The notes beneath the pieces were generated by a model. The model worked only from the letters and a program-made list of their open reading frames with translations, ran no database searches and was not told where the DNA came from. Positions 18,746-29,276 of a stretch of 52,321 bases of DNA are shown piece after piece. This stretch comes from DASTPP01 sp035762175 (GTDB lineage Bacteria; Myxococcota_A; Polyangia; Polyangiales; Polyangiaceae): the NCBI GenBank assembly GCA_035762175.1, contig DASTPP010000091.1, forward strand, positions 1-52,321. Reading direction: 5' to 3'. The position numbers and the translations under genes are program-made. Each line of letters begins with the position of its first letter. Position 1 is the stretch's first letter.

Positions 18746-20716
18746 TCAGCGCCCGCCCGTGCCGGCCCGCAGCCTGGTGCCCGGCGCCCCGGCCACCGCC
18801 CGCGTGCCGCTCGCGGCGGGCGCCTCGGGCGCGTCGAGCAGGCGCTCGACGACGGCGAGCAGATCGCGCTCGGTCACCATGCCGACCAGGCGCCCGCCCT
18901 CGACCACCGGCAGGCCGCTGGTCTTGCGCTCGCGCATCAGGCGCACCGCCTCGACCGTCGGCGTGTCGGGGGCCACGGCCGCCGGGCGCCGGTCCATCAA
19001 CGAGGACACGGCCACCGGCCCGCGCTCGCCCTCGAGCGCCGCGCACAGGGCCTCTTTCGTGACCATGCCGACGAGGCGGCCCCCGTCGTCTTCGACGGGC
19101 AGGTGGTGAATGCCCTCCCAGTCCATCACGCTGCGGGCGAGATCGAGGATGTCGTCGGGGCGCAGCGTATAAAGGTCGGTCGTCATGAACTGGCCGACGG
19201 TCTCGCAGGCGCCGAGCGCGTCGCCGACCTCGCCCGTCTCGGCCGGGGCCCAGCGGTGCGCGGGCTGGCCGCCCCGCTGCCGCGCGAGCGTCGCCTTGAC
19301 GAGGGCGCGCATCCGGCCGTCGCCGCTGCCCTCGCCGCCGAGGCGCGCGAGCGACTCGAGCGCCCAGGCGGCGCCCGTGCGGCCCGTCGCGGCGCGCTCG
19401 TCGACGACGCCGAGCAGCCGCTCGACGTCGGCCCGGTCGACGCCGGCCGCGGCGAGGCCCTCGCGGGCGAGCGGCACGAGCTCCGCGCGCACGAGGTCGG
19501 CCGCGCCGTACGCGCGGCCGTCGAGCCAGGCGAGGCGCGCGGCGAGGCCCTCGCGCGCGGCGGCGACGAAGTTGCGCCGCGCCTCGTCGAAGGGCAGCCG
19601 CCGCGCCACGTCGCCGTAGGCCGAGGGGCCCGCCGCCATCAGCCCGAAGAAGAGCGCCGCCGAGGCCATCTCGTCGACCACGCTCGGCCCCGCCGGCAGC
19701 GCCCTCGCCTCGACGCGCAGGTGCGCCTTGCCCTGGTAGACGCCGTAGCAGGGGCGGTTCCAGCGGTAGACCGTGCCGTTGTGCGTGCGCAGCGCCCGCA
19801 GCCCCGGCAGCCCCCCGCGCGCGAGCACGTCGAAGGGGTCGTCGTCGCGCTCGGCCGAGACGAGCAGCACCCGGAAGCGCGCGACGTCCTCGCGCACGAT
19901 CTCGAGCACCGACCCGTCGACCCAGCGCTCGCCGAAGAAGACCCGCGGCGGGGCCCCGCGCTCGGCGTGCGCCGGCGAGCGGCCGTCGAACGACTGCTGG
20001 AAGAGCGCGACGCGCGTCTCGGCCCAGAGCCTCCGGCCGAAGAGCAGGGGCGAGTTGACCGAGGCCGCGAGCAGCGGCGCGCTGACGAGCTGCGCGACGT
20101 TGTAGGCGGCCGCGAACGTCGCGGGGCACACCTGGTAGTGCACCTGGAAGCTCGTGTTGCACGACTCGAGCATCACGTTGTCGTGCGTCACGTCGAGCTC
20201 GTCGGTGCCCTTGATGTGCACCCGGAACTCGTCGCCCCGCGCCCGCGTCACCGCCCGGTTCATCGCCTCGTACCGGGGGCAGGGGGCCATGTTGGCCAGC
20301 GTCAAGTCGCCCCGGCGCAGGGTGGGCAAGATGCCACAGAGCACCACGTCCGCGTCGCACTCCGCCGCCGCCGCCCGGGCGAGGCCCAGGACCTCGCCGA
20401 GCTCGGCCTCCATCGCCCGCAGGCACCCGCCCCCGAGCGTGCGCGGCGTCAGGTTTGCCTCGAGGTTGAAGCGGGCGAGCTCGCTCGTCAGCCGCGCGTC
20501 GCCGAGCCGCGCCAGCACCTCGGGGCCCGCCGGGGCCGGGTAGCCCCGCCGATCGACCAGGAACATCTCCTGCTCGGCCCCGATGCGCCGCACGCCCTCC
20601 TCGAAGTAACCCCCCTGCAGCATGACCTCGAGGGCGCGCACGTCCTCGAGGAGCGCCTTCACGAAGGCCTGCGCTTCGGCCCGGTCCGCCCCTTCACGCA
20701 CCCGTTGGTCACCCAT
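18746..20716 (-). CDS. Glutamate-cysteine ligase family 2 (GCS2) domain fused to a CBS-domain pair
   Basis: Residues about 25-420 form a GCS2/YbdK-like carboxylate-amine ligase domain: IGAEQEMFLVDRRGYPA and FNLEANLTPRTLGG near the start, HDNVMLESCNTSFQVHYQV and NSPLLFGRRLWAETRVALF in the middle, RWNRPCYGV near residue 320. Enzymes of this family join an amino acid to a glutamate-like carboxylate using ATP. Two CBS repeats follow at about 505-565 (VGQFMTTDLYTLRPDD) and 573-632 (VSSLMDRRPAAVAPDTPTV), modules that usually bind adenine nucleotides and regulate the attached enzyme. The ATG at 20716 gives a 656-residue protein; upstream in-frame sequence is low-complexity. Regulation of the ligase by nucleotide state is inferred from the fusion. 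Confidence 0.88.
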   Translation of the reverse strand: MGDQRVREGADRAEAQAFVKALLEDVRALEVMLQGGYFEEGVRRIGAEQEMFLVDRRGYPAPAGPEVLARLGDARLTSELARFNLEANLTPRTLGGGCLRAMEAELGEVLGLARAAAAECDADVVLCGILPTLRRGDLTLANMAPCPRYEAMNRAVTRARGDEFRVHIKGTDELDVTHDNVMLESCNTSFQVHYQVCPATFAAAYNVAQLVSAPLLAASVNSPLLFGRRLWAETRVALFQQSFDGRSPAHAERGAPPRVFFGERWVDGSVLEIVREDVARFRVLLVSAERDDDPFDVLARGGLPGLRALRTHNGTVYRWNRPCYGVYQGKAHLRVEARALPAGPSVVDEMASAALFFGLMAAGPSAYGDVARRLPFDEARRNFVAAAREGLAARLAWLDGRAYGAADLVRAELVPLAREGLAAAGVDRADVERLLGVVDERAATGRTGAAWALESLARLGGEGSGDGRMRALVKATLARQRGGQPAHRWAPAETGEVGDALGACETVGQFMTTDLYTLRPDDILDLARSVMDWEGIHHLPVEDDGGRLVGMVTKEALCAALEGERGPVAVSSLMDRRPAAVAPDTPTVEAVRLMRERKTSGLPVVEGGRLVGMVTERDLLAVVERLLDAPEAPAASGTRAVAGAPGTRLRAGTGGR

Positions 20717-20962
20717 CGACCGCCCGGAGCAAGCGAAAAGGATACCAAGGCCCCGGCCCGCCCGAGCTCGAGCCCGGCCGCCCCCGCCCGTCGGGGGGCT
20801 CGCCCCCGCGGTCGCTGGCGCCGCGCCCGAGGCACGCGCGCCAGGTACGCGCCCGAGGCACGCGCACGAGGCGCGCGAGCGACACATGAGGGTGCGCGCC
20901 CGGCGCCGGCGGGCGGGCGCGTCAGCCCGGGCTCGGGCGCGCCGGGGCCGCGAGGCCGCGCC

Positions 20963-22636
<1,674 letters not shown>

Positions 22637-22820
22637 GGCGCCTTTAGCTTACGCTCTCGCACCCCGGGGGCGGCAACGCTTTCTGCCAGTCGGCGCCCCC
22701 TCAAAACCGGGCCGGGCAACCGGTCGGCCAGGCCCACCCCCCTTCGAGACCGGTTCGGGCAATCAGCCGGGGAAGGGGCCCCCTCCTCCACGCGGCAGAT
22801 GCGTTCGCTCGGCCGGCGTC

Positions 22821-23054
22821 GCCCCGGACTCGAAGTCCGGGGCACGGCGTCACCCGGTCGTGCCGCACGACTTCGGGTCGGTCCGCAGAGCAAAGCCCGG
22901 CCCTCGTTGGGGCCGGGCTCCCCAGGGCGGCGGCCACCGGGCGAGCGCGCGAGCGGCGCGCGGCGCGCGGCGAGGGAGCCCGGCCCCAGCGAGGGCCGGG
23001 CTTTGCGGTCCGTACGACCTGGTGACGCCGTGCCCCGGACTTCGAGTCCGGGGC
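22821..23054. repeat. Nested-palindrome element, copy 3
   Basis: The end hairpins are GCCCCGGACTCGAAGTCC... (22821-22843) and its mirror at 23032-23054. The inner arms start GAGCAAAGCCCGGCCCTCG at about 22888 and end GGGCCGGGCTTTGC at about 23006; they are reverse complements of one another and each folds on itself. The element occupies most of the 445-nt spacer between the AidB-like start and the MFS stop, ending 27 nt from that stop. The remaining 22637-22820 is AT-richer and may carry the AidB promoter. Confidence 0.82.
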
Positions 23055-23081
23055 CGCGCGCCAGATCACCCGCCGCTTGGA

Positions 23082-24392
23082 TCAACCCGACCCCGGCCCC
23101 TCGCCCCCGCCGAGCGCGGCTGCCGCCTTGGGCTCGCCCGCCGCGGCGAGCGCCGGCGGCGCCTCGCTCGCGCCGGCCGGACGCCGGGCGAGCCCCTCGA
23201 GCCGCCACGAGAGCAGCCACGCGACCGTCATGCCGACGGCGCTGGCGACGTAGGGCGCGACCAGCCCCGCCCCTTGGTAGAGCGCGCCGCCCGTGCCGGG
23301 CCCGAGCGTGCGGCCGAGCGCGCCGGTGCTCTGCAGCACCCCGAGGGTGGCGCCCTGCGTGGTCGCGGCGGCCTTCTGCGACACGTACGACGAGACGCTC
23401 GGGCTCAGGATGCCCGAGCCGCAGCCGATGACCACCACGGCCGCGTAGAGCGCGCCGGGGCCGAGCCCGGGCGCGAGGGCGAGCAGGGTGAAGGCGGCGA
23501 TCTGAAACGTGAGCCCCACCCGGATGAGCGCGACCTCGCCCACCCGGCGCGTCAGCCGCCGGATGAGCCCCCCTTGCACGAGCGCGGCGACGAAGCCCAT
23601 CAGGCCGAAGACGTTGCCCGTGGCGCGCGCGTCGAACTTGAAGGCGTCGTGGGTGAAGAGCGCGAAGGTCTGCTCGAGGCCGGCGAAGGACGTGACGATG
23701 AGGAGGTTGAGCGCGAGCGGCAGCGCGAGCGGCAGCGCGAGCGAGCCCCGCGGGGCCGCGGGCGCGCTGGGCGGCGGGGCGCTCGGGGCCCGGGGCAGTT
23801 CGGGCGAGCCCGGCGCCGCGCGCCGCTCGGGCGGCAGCGACTCGGGCAGGCTCTTCAGGGCGATCGCGAGGTTGACGGCGGCGAGGGCCGCGGCGGCGAG
23901 CGCGGGGCCCGACGACTGCCGGCCCCAGAGGCGCAGGCCGGCGAGCTGGCCGCCGAAGAAGGGCCCCAGAATGAACCCGAGCGAGAAGGCGATGCCCAGC
24001 ATGCCCATGCCCCGCGAGCGCTCTTCGGGCGCGGTCACGTCGGCGATGTACGCCTGCGTGACGGCGATGTTGGCGGTGGCGACGCCCGAGAAGACGCGCG
24101 CGGCGAAGAGCGTGACGAGCGAGGTCGAGACCGAGAGGGTGCCCATGCTGAGGGCGGTGGCGGCGATGCTCCACAAAAGGACGGGCCGGCGCCCGACGCG
24201 GTCGGACAGCCGCCCCCAGAGCGGCACGAACACGAGCTGCATCAGCGAGTAGGCCGAGCCGATCAGGGTCGCCGTGAAGTCGCCCGCCCCGAGCTCGCGC
24301 GCCATGCGCGGCAAGAACGGCACGACGAGGCCGAAGCCGAGCAGGTCGAGGAAGACGGTCAGAAAGAGCGTACCGAGCGTGGCCTTCTTCAC
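23082..24392 (-). CDS. MFS transporter, TetA-like (DHA1) drug/metabolite efflux
   Basis: This 436-residue membrane protein has twelve predicted helices in two halves. The loop 2-3 motif GRLSDRVGRRPVLL (motif A) is intact, and FSGVATANIAVTQAYIADVTAPEERS and GFILGPFFGG in helices 4-5 match the TetA/DHA1 antiporter motif C region. A Pro/Ala-rich central loop (about 185-215) separates the halves, and the C-terminus is a low-complexity cytoplasmic tail. The substrate is unknown. No TetR-type regulator adjoins it; the next gene upstream encodes a scramblase-like protein in another frame, 79 nt away at its conserved end. Confidence 0.9.
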   Translation of the reverse strand: MKKATLGTLFLTVFLDLLGFGLVVPFLPRMARELGAGDFTATLIGSAYSLMQLVFVPLWGRLSDRVGRRPVLLWSIAATALSMGTLSVSTSLVTLFAARVFSGVATANIAVTQAYIADVTAPEERSRGMGMLGIAFSLGFILGPFFGGQLAGLRLWGRQSSGPALAAAALAAVNLAIALKSLPESLPPERRAAPGSPELPRAPSAPPPSAPAAPRGSLALPLALPLALNLLIVTSFAGLEQTFALFTHDAFKFDARATGNVFGLMGFVAALVQGGLIRRLTRRVGEVALIRVGLTFQIAAFTLLALAPGLGPGALYAAVVVIGCGSGILSPSVSSYVSQKAAATTQGATLGVLQSTGALGRTLGPGTGGALYQGAGLVAPYVASAVGMTVAWLLSWRLEGLARRPAGASEAPPALAAAGEPKAAAALGGGEGPGSG

Positions 24393-24471
24393 GGCGGGCC
24401 GGCACCATCGCCCGGCCCGCCCGCGGAGGCAACCGCCGAGGCCGCCCGCGGCGGCCCCCCGCGCCCCGCCC

Positions 24472-25092
24472 TAACTCTGCCTTGTTCTCGAAATATTGCA
24501 GGTCGATGAAGAGCGCCGCGGCCAAGACCAGGAGGCGCGCGTCGGCCCCGAGCGAGGCCTCGGGGAAGCTCACCCGGAAGCGGTCGGCGTCGGTGAGCGC
24601 CTCCTTCAAGAGCCCCGCCCACTTCTTCTCGACGCGCGCGGCCTCGGCCCCCTGCCGCTGAAAGGAGAACGTCCACGGGCGCCAGAGCGGCGAGGAGACC
24701 GAGAGCAGCAGGTTGCCGCCCGCGTCGAGCACGTCGAAGCGCTTCGAAAAGAAGGCGAACCGCTGCTGAATGGCGCCGAGCGGGCGGCCGTCGGCCGCGA
24801 CCACGTCGAGCCGCTGGAAGAAGAACCGGAACGGGTGCACCGCCCGGAAGAGCAGGTTGCGCCCCATGTCGAAGACGTGCACCTCGAACGTGCGCAGGTG
24901 GCCCAAGAGCTGCCGGGCGAAGTGCCCGAGCAGCCCCTTGCCCTGCTCGGCCGCGTAGGCGATGGGGGCGCCGCCCGCCTCGATGACGTATTTGTTGCGC
25001 GACTCGAAGCCGAAGAGCTCGGCCAGCTCTCGCTTCTGGACGACCATCAGCTCGGCGTGGCGCTCGAGCGGCAGGGGGGCGAGCGGGTGCAT
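24472..25092 (-). CDS. Phospholipid scramblase-related protein without an in-frame stop at its end
   Basis: The conserved part is 207 residues: LMVVQKRELAELFGFESRNK, a strand-rich centre with FFFQRLDVVAADGRPLGAIQ and FSKRFDVLDAGGNLLLSV, WRPWTFSFQRQG, and a C-terminal hydrophobic segment ending FIDLQYFENKAEL. This fits the bacterial scramblase/LURP-one-related family. No stop follows in this frame; it stays open to 22498, through the MFS gene. One base out of frame, a TAG lies exactly at the conserved end (complement of 24471-24473), so a one-base indel, real or from assembly, is likely. The given end marks where family-like sequence stops. It is divergent from the kinase gene at 25183. Confidence 0.7.
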
Positions 25093-25182
25093 GGCGAGCA
25101 CTCTGCCTTGACACCCTCGCCGCGTCCATGGCCCCCTAACCTCCCCGGCGCGCCGCGGCCGCCCGCGGTCCGGGGCAAGCGC

Positions 25183-27873
25183 ATGAGCACACGCCCGAGC
25201 GAGCCACCCCCCGGCAGCCCCCCCGAGGAGGGCGACGCCGACGCGTCGTCGCTCGAGATCACCTCGGCCATGTTCGAGGCCGAGCCGAGCGCGCCCGCCG
25301 ACCGGGCCCGCTCGCTCGTCGGCACGACCATCTCGGGCCGCTACCGCATTCACGAGCTCATCGCCACGGGGGGCATGGGGGCGGTCTACCGGGGCGAGCA
25401 CATTCACCTGCGCAAGCGCCTGGCGGTGAAGGTGCTGCACCCCGAGACCGAGAACCTGCCCGAGCTGGTCGAGCGCTTTCGCCGCGAGGCGCTCGTCGGC
25501 GCCCACGCCCGCCACCCGCACGTCGCCGCCGCCACCGACTTCGGCACGCTCGACGACGGGTCGTACTTTCTCGTGCTCGAGCACGTCAAGGGCATCACGC
25601 TCCACGACGCCCTCAAGCGCGGCCCGCTGCCGCCCGCGCGCGCCGTCCACATCGCGCGCCAGCTCGCCGAGGCGCTCGACGCGCTGCACACGCGCGGCAT
25701 CATCCACCGCGACGTCAAGCCCCACAACGTCATGCTCGTCAACCCGGCCGAGCCGGCGGCGCCGGGCGCCGAGGCCCCGCCCGGCTCGCGCGGGCCCGAC
25801 TTCGTCAAGCTCATCGACTTCGGCCTCTCGACCGTCGAGCTCGACCGCCTGCCCTCGCTCGAAATGAGCGTCGCCGCGCCCGCCCAGCCCCCCGAGCGGC
25901 TGACCATGACCGGCACGGTCTTCGGCACCGTCGCGTACCTCGCGCCCGAGGCCACGCTCGGCATGGACAACGTCGACGGGCGCGCCGACCTCTACGCCCT
26001 CGGCATCATTCTCTACGAGATGCTCACGGGCCGGCGCCCCTTCGTCGGCAAGACGCCCGCCGACCTCATCACCCAGCACGTCTCGGCCCAGCCGCTGCCC
26101 TTCCGCGAGGCGGCGCCCGGGCGGCCCATCCCCCTCGCGCTCGAGCAGATCGCCCGCCGGCTGCTCGCCAAAGACCCCGCCGACCGCTTCCAGCGCGGCA
26201 ACGACGTCGTCGCCGCCCTCGACGCGGCCCGCACCGCCGACGAGTTCGACCCCTCCGTCCACACCGCCCCCACGCCCTCCGTCGGCATCACGCCGCCCCG
26301 CCCGCCCGCTCCCTCGGTCCCGGCGCCCCCGCCGCCCCGCCCGACAGCCCCCTCGGTCCCGGCGGCCCCGCCGCCCCGCCCGACAGCCCCGTCGTCTCCG
26401 GCCGGCGCGCTGCGCCCGACCCCGCCCCCGCCGCGCCCGCCCGTCCCCTCGGCCCCCGCCACCCCCAAGGTGCCCTCGGTGGCCCCGCCGGCCCTCCAGG
26501 CGCCCTCGGTGGCCCCGCCGGCCCTCCAGGGGCCCTTGGGGGCCCCCGTCGCCCCCAAGGCGGCCTCGGTGGCCCCGCCCGCCCTCCAGGCGCCCTCGGG
26601 CCCGCCGCCGGCCCCCAAGGCGCCCTCGGTCGCCCCACCGGCCCCCCAGGGGGCCTCGGTCGCCCCGCCGGCTCCCGCGGCCCCCTCGGGGGCGACCCGA
26701 GCCGCCCCCTCTTCGGGGGCGATCCGAGCCGCCCCCGCCGCCTCCCCGTCCGACCGGCCTACGGCCCCCGGCCCGGCGGTCGTCGTGCCTTTGGCGCTCC
26801 CGACCCCGCCGCTGCGGCCCACGCCGGCTTCGATCCCGGCGTCGGCGCCCTCCGCGCTCGGGGCCGCCCGGGTGCCGACCCCGCCGCCCGCCTTGTCCGA
26901 CGATTCGGTGCCCGCGCTGCCTTCGATGTCGTCGCCGCCGCCCGCGCTCGATCAGTCGATGTCTGACATCGTCATCGCGCCGCCGCCCGCCGACGCCCTG
27001 CGCAGCGTCTCGCTCGCCCTGCCCGAGCTCGGCCCGAAGCCGCTCATCGAGCCGCCGCCCTCCAACCGAGCGCCCGACCGGGCGCCGCCGCGCCCGCTGC
27101 CTCGCCTCGCGTACTGGGCCGCGCTCGCCGTGCCGCTGCTCGGCGTCGTCGCGTACTTCGCGCTCTCGGGCGGCGGCGATCCGGCCGCGCGGCCCGAGTC
27201 GCCGCCGTCCCCGGCGTATGCCCCGCCGCCGAGCGCCGCGCCGCCCGACGTGGCGCCGCGCCCCCCGGCCGAGCCCGACGCCTCGTCGACCGCCTCGACC
27301 TCGGCGTCGGCGCCGACCCCGGCCGCGTCGGCGAGCCCGAGCGAGGCCGACCTCGAGCGGCTTCGCATCCAGGTGCGCACCGCGGCCAACAAGACGTACG
27401 ACTACGAGAGCGGGCGCAAGGCGCTGAGCGAGCTCGCCTCGCTCGACCCGCCCTCGCTCACGAAGACGAACGTCTCGACCGCCGCGATCGACGTGCTGAC
27501 GGGCGTCGAAGAGAGCGGCAAGCCGGGCTCGGCCGAGCTCTTCGAGCTGCTCGCCTCCGAGCAGTGTGCCCCCCACGGGCTCGATCTGCTCTACGACGTC
27601 GTGCACCTGCGCGGAGGGCGCAAGGCGGCCCGGCGCGCGGCCGAGCTCTTGCGCAACCCCGAGGTTCTCGCCCGCGGCTCGCCCGCGCTGCGCGTCACCT
27701 TCATTTTGCGCGAGGCCGACTGCGCGCACAAAGAGGCGCTGGCCCAGCGGGCCGTGACCGACGGCGACGGGCGCACGCTCTACCTGCTCAAGCTCGCCTT
27801 GGGCGGCTGCGGCCGCACGCAGGCGCTCGACAAGGCCTACAACGAGCTCTTGAACAAGCTGCTGAAAAAGTAA
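25183..27873 (+). CDS. Membrane-anchored Hanks-type Ser/Thr protein kinase
   Basis: The 896-residue kinase has its catalytic domain at about 50-330: glycine loop ATGGMGAVYRG, ATP-binding K83 (LAVKVL), HRDVKPHN with catalytic D177, DFG with D212, and the APE block YLAPEATLG. A Pro/Ala/Ser-rich linker (about 345-600) is encoded by imperfect GC-rich repeats such as GTGGCCCCGCCGGCCCTCCA. A single transmembrane helix lies at about 642-662 (YWAALAVPLLGVVAYFAL), followed by an outside Pro/Ser/Ala stretch and a helical C-terminal domain (about 720-896). This is the standard myxobacterial receptor-kinase layout; ligand and targets are unknown. ATG 25183 leaves only 90 nt to the divergent scramblase start. 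Confidence 0.95.
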   Translation: MSTRPSEPPPGSPPEEGDADASSLEITSAMFEAEPSAPADRARSLVGTTISGRYRIHELIATGGMGAVYRGEHIHLRKRLAVKVLHPETENLPELVERFRREALVGAHARHPHVAAATDFGTLDDGSYFLVLEHVKGITLHDALKRGPLPPARAVHIARQLAEALDALHTRGIIHRDVKPHNVMLVNPAEPAAPGAEAPPGSRGPDFVKLIDFGLSTVELDRLPSLEMSVAAPAQPPERLTMTGTVFGTVAYLAPEATLGMDNVDGRADLYALGIILYEMLTGRRPFVGKTPADLITQHVSAQPLPFREAAPGRPIPLALEQIARRLLAKDPADRFQRGNDVVAALDAARTADEFDPSVHTAPTPSVGITPPRPPAPSVPAPPPPRPTAPSVPAAPPPRPTAPSSPAGALRPTPPPPRPPVPSAPATPKVPSVAPPALQAPSVAPPALQGPLGAPVAPKAASVAPPALQAPSGPPPAPKAPSVAPPAPQGASVAPPAPAAPSGATRAAPSSGAIRAAPAASPSDRPTAPGPAVVVPLALPTPPLRPTPASIPASAPSALGAARVPTPPPALSDDSVPALPSMSSPPPALDQSMSDIVIAPPPADALRSVSLALPELGPKPLIEPPPSNRAPDRAPPRPLPRLAYWAALAVPLLGVVAYFALSGGGDPAARPESPPSPAYAPPPSAAPPDVAPRPPAEPDASSTASTSASAPTPAASASPSEADLERLRIQVRTAANKTYDYESGRKALSELASLDPPSLTKTNVSTAAIDVLTGVEESGKPGSAELFELLASEQCAPHGLDLLYDVVHLRGGRKAARRAAELLRNPEVLARGSPALRVTFILREADCAHKEALAQRAVTDGDGRTLYLLKLALGGCGRTQALDKAYNELLNKLLKK

Positions 27874-27906
27874 GGGGCGCGGGCCTTCGGAGCTCGGCCC
27901 GCTCGT

Positions 27907-28656
27907 GCGGCGCGCCAGAACGAAGTGCTCGCGGTTGCCCTTCGGTCCGGCGATGACGCAATCGGCCGCGGCCACCACCTCGAAGCCCGCGGCCTCGACG
28001 TCGGCGCGGGCCGAGGCGATGGCCGCCAGACGCTCACCTTCCTCGCGCACGACGCCCTTACCCCGCCGCACCGCCTCGCGCCCCGCCTCGAACTGCGGCT
28101 TGATGAGCGCGCAGAGCCAGCCGCCCGCGTGTAGCGTGCGCGCCACAGGCGGGGCAAGATGCCCCAGTCCGATGAACGATGCGTCGATCGTCACCAGATC
28201 GACGGGGCCTTCGAACATCGAGGGGTCGAGGGTGCGGGCGTTGGTGCGCTCGAGTACGACCACGCGGGGGTCGGCGCGCAGGCGCTCGTGCAGTTGTCCG
28301 TAGCCGACGTCGACGGCGTAGACGCGGCGGGCGCCCGCCTGCAGCAGGCAGTCGGTGAAGCCCCCGGTCGAGGCGCCGACGTCGACGGCGAGCGCGCCCC
28401 GGGGGTCGAGGCCGTGGGGGGCGAAGGCCTGGAGGGCCCCGGCGAGCTTGAGCCCGCCACGAGAAACATAGGGGTTGGTCTCGCCGCGCAGCGCGAGCTC
28501 GGCCTCGCGGGGCAGGAGGGTGCCGGGCTTGTCGACCCGGGTTTCGCCGAGATAAACGCGCCCCGCCAGCAAGAGGGCCTGGGCCTTGGCGCGGGTCGGC
28601 GCCAGGCCCCGTTCGACCAAGAGCACGTCGGCCCGCTCGCGCTGCGCCTTGCCCAT
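27907..28656 (-). CDS. tlyA: TlyA family rRNA 2'-O-methyltransferase/hemolysin-like protein, stop codon not in frame
   Basis: An N-terminal S4 RNA-binding domain (RADVLLVERGLAPTRAKAQA, about 7-65) is followed by an FtsJ-like methyltransferase domain: SAM-binding VDVGASTGGFTDCLLQAGA, then VDLVTIDASFIGLGHL and ALIKPQFEAGREAV, which hold the catalytic Asp and Lys. TlyA methylates cytidines in 16S and 23S rRNA. Family similarity ends near residue 250 (HFVLARR), as expected for a TlyA of normal size, but no stop follows. The frame stays open antisense through the kinase gene and on into the scramblase gene. An indel near the 3' end, or a real C-terminal extension overlapping the kinase 3' end, would explain it. 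The end given is the end of recognisable TlyA. Confidence 0.8.
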
Positions 28657-28773
28657 CGCCTACGCGCGCCCCGAAGAGGCGCCCGCGCGCACGCTGCCCG
28701 AGCTCTGCGGCCCCGCCAAGGGCCTTGCGGGCGGCCCGAGGGCCCGGCACGCCCCGGGCCTTCGGGGCGGCGT

Positions 28774-28797
28774 CCGGGCGGGGGGGGGCCCGCCCGG
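28774..28797 (-). terminator. Strong GC hairpin after the small helical-protein gene
   Basis: A perfect 9-bp inverted repeat CCGGGCGGG/CCCGCCCGG flanks a G tract (9 or more Gs), six bases past the stop of the small gene. No T tract follows, so it would act only as a weak or Rho-assisted terminator. Confidence 0.3.
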
Positions 28798-28802
28798 CTC
28801 GC

Positions 28803-29063
28803 TCACGAGGCCTTCGGAATGAGCCTTTCGTGCACGCGCGACGTCTTTTGCAAGACCCGCTCGAGCAGCGAGCGGGCGGCCGGCGACGTCTCGAAGGAGG
28901 CCATCATCTCGGCGCCCGCGATCTGGGGTTCGAGGCGGTCCCAGGCGTCTTTGACCTCGACGCCGGCCAAGTGGATTCGCACACGAATCTCGTCACGCAA
29001 GGTCTGCAGCTCGGCAAGCCGTTCGTGAATCTGCAACTGCAAGGCCTCGCTCGTCGAATTCAT
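28803..29063 (-). CDS. Small helical hypothetical protein
   Basis: This 86-residue, almost entirely helical, charged protein runs LQLQIHERLAELQTLRDEIR, then VEVKDAWDRLEPQIAGAEMM, then RSLLERVLQKTSRVHERL. The heptad-like spacing suggests a coiled coil or a small helix bundle. There is no signal peptide, Cys or catalytic motif. The ATG at 29063 is preferred over an in-frame start 54 nt upstream because the upstream residues are unlike the rest, and GAGG lies 7-10 nt before it on this strand. It is divergent from the LysR gene at 29277 with a 213-nt spacer, the only visible regulatory candidate. No function is recognised. Confidence 0.7.
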   Translation of the reverse strand: MNSTSEALQLQIHERLAELQTLRDEIRVRIHLAGVEVKDAWDRLEPQIAGAEMMASFETSPAARSLLERVLQKTSRVHERLIPKAS

Positions 29064-29276
29064 GCGCTTACCTCGCCTCGGGGAAATGGGCTGCGTTGTA
29101 AGCAATACTCGGACCACCCACCCGCCTGACGCCGAGGGGTGTCAGCCCTTGCAGGCAACCACAGACCCTGCCCCACAGTGCGCCTCATCGGTTCGGCCCT
29201 GCTCAATGCGGCGCCGTCCGACTCGAGCGCGACCTCGCCCATTCGTGCGAGCCGAAACCGGGGTAGAGCTTCGACC

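Noticed and set aside
23041..23054. TTCGAGTCC resembling a tRNA T-loop
   Set aside because: It is part of the end hairpin of the nested-palindrome element; no acceptor, D or anticodon stems surround it.
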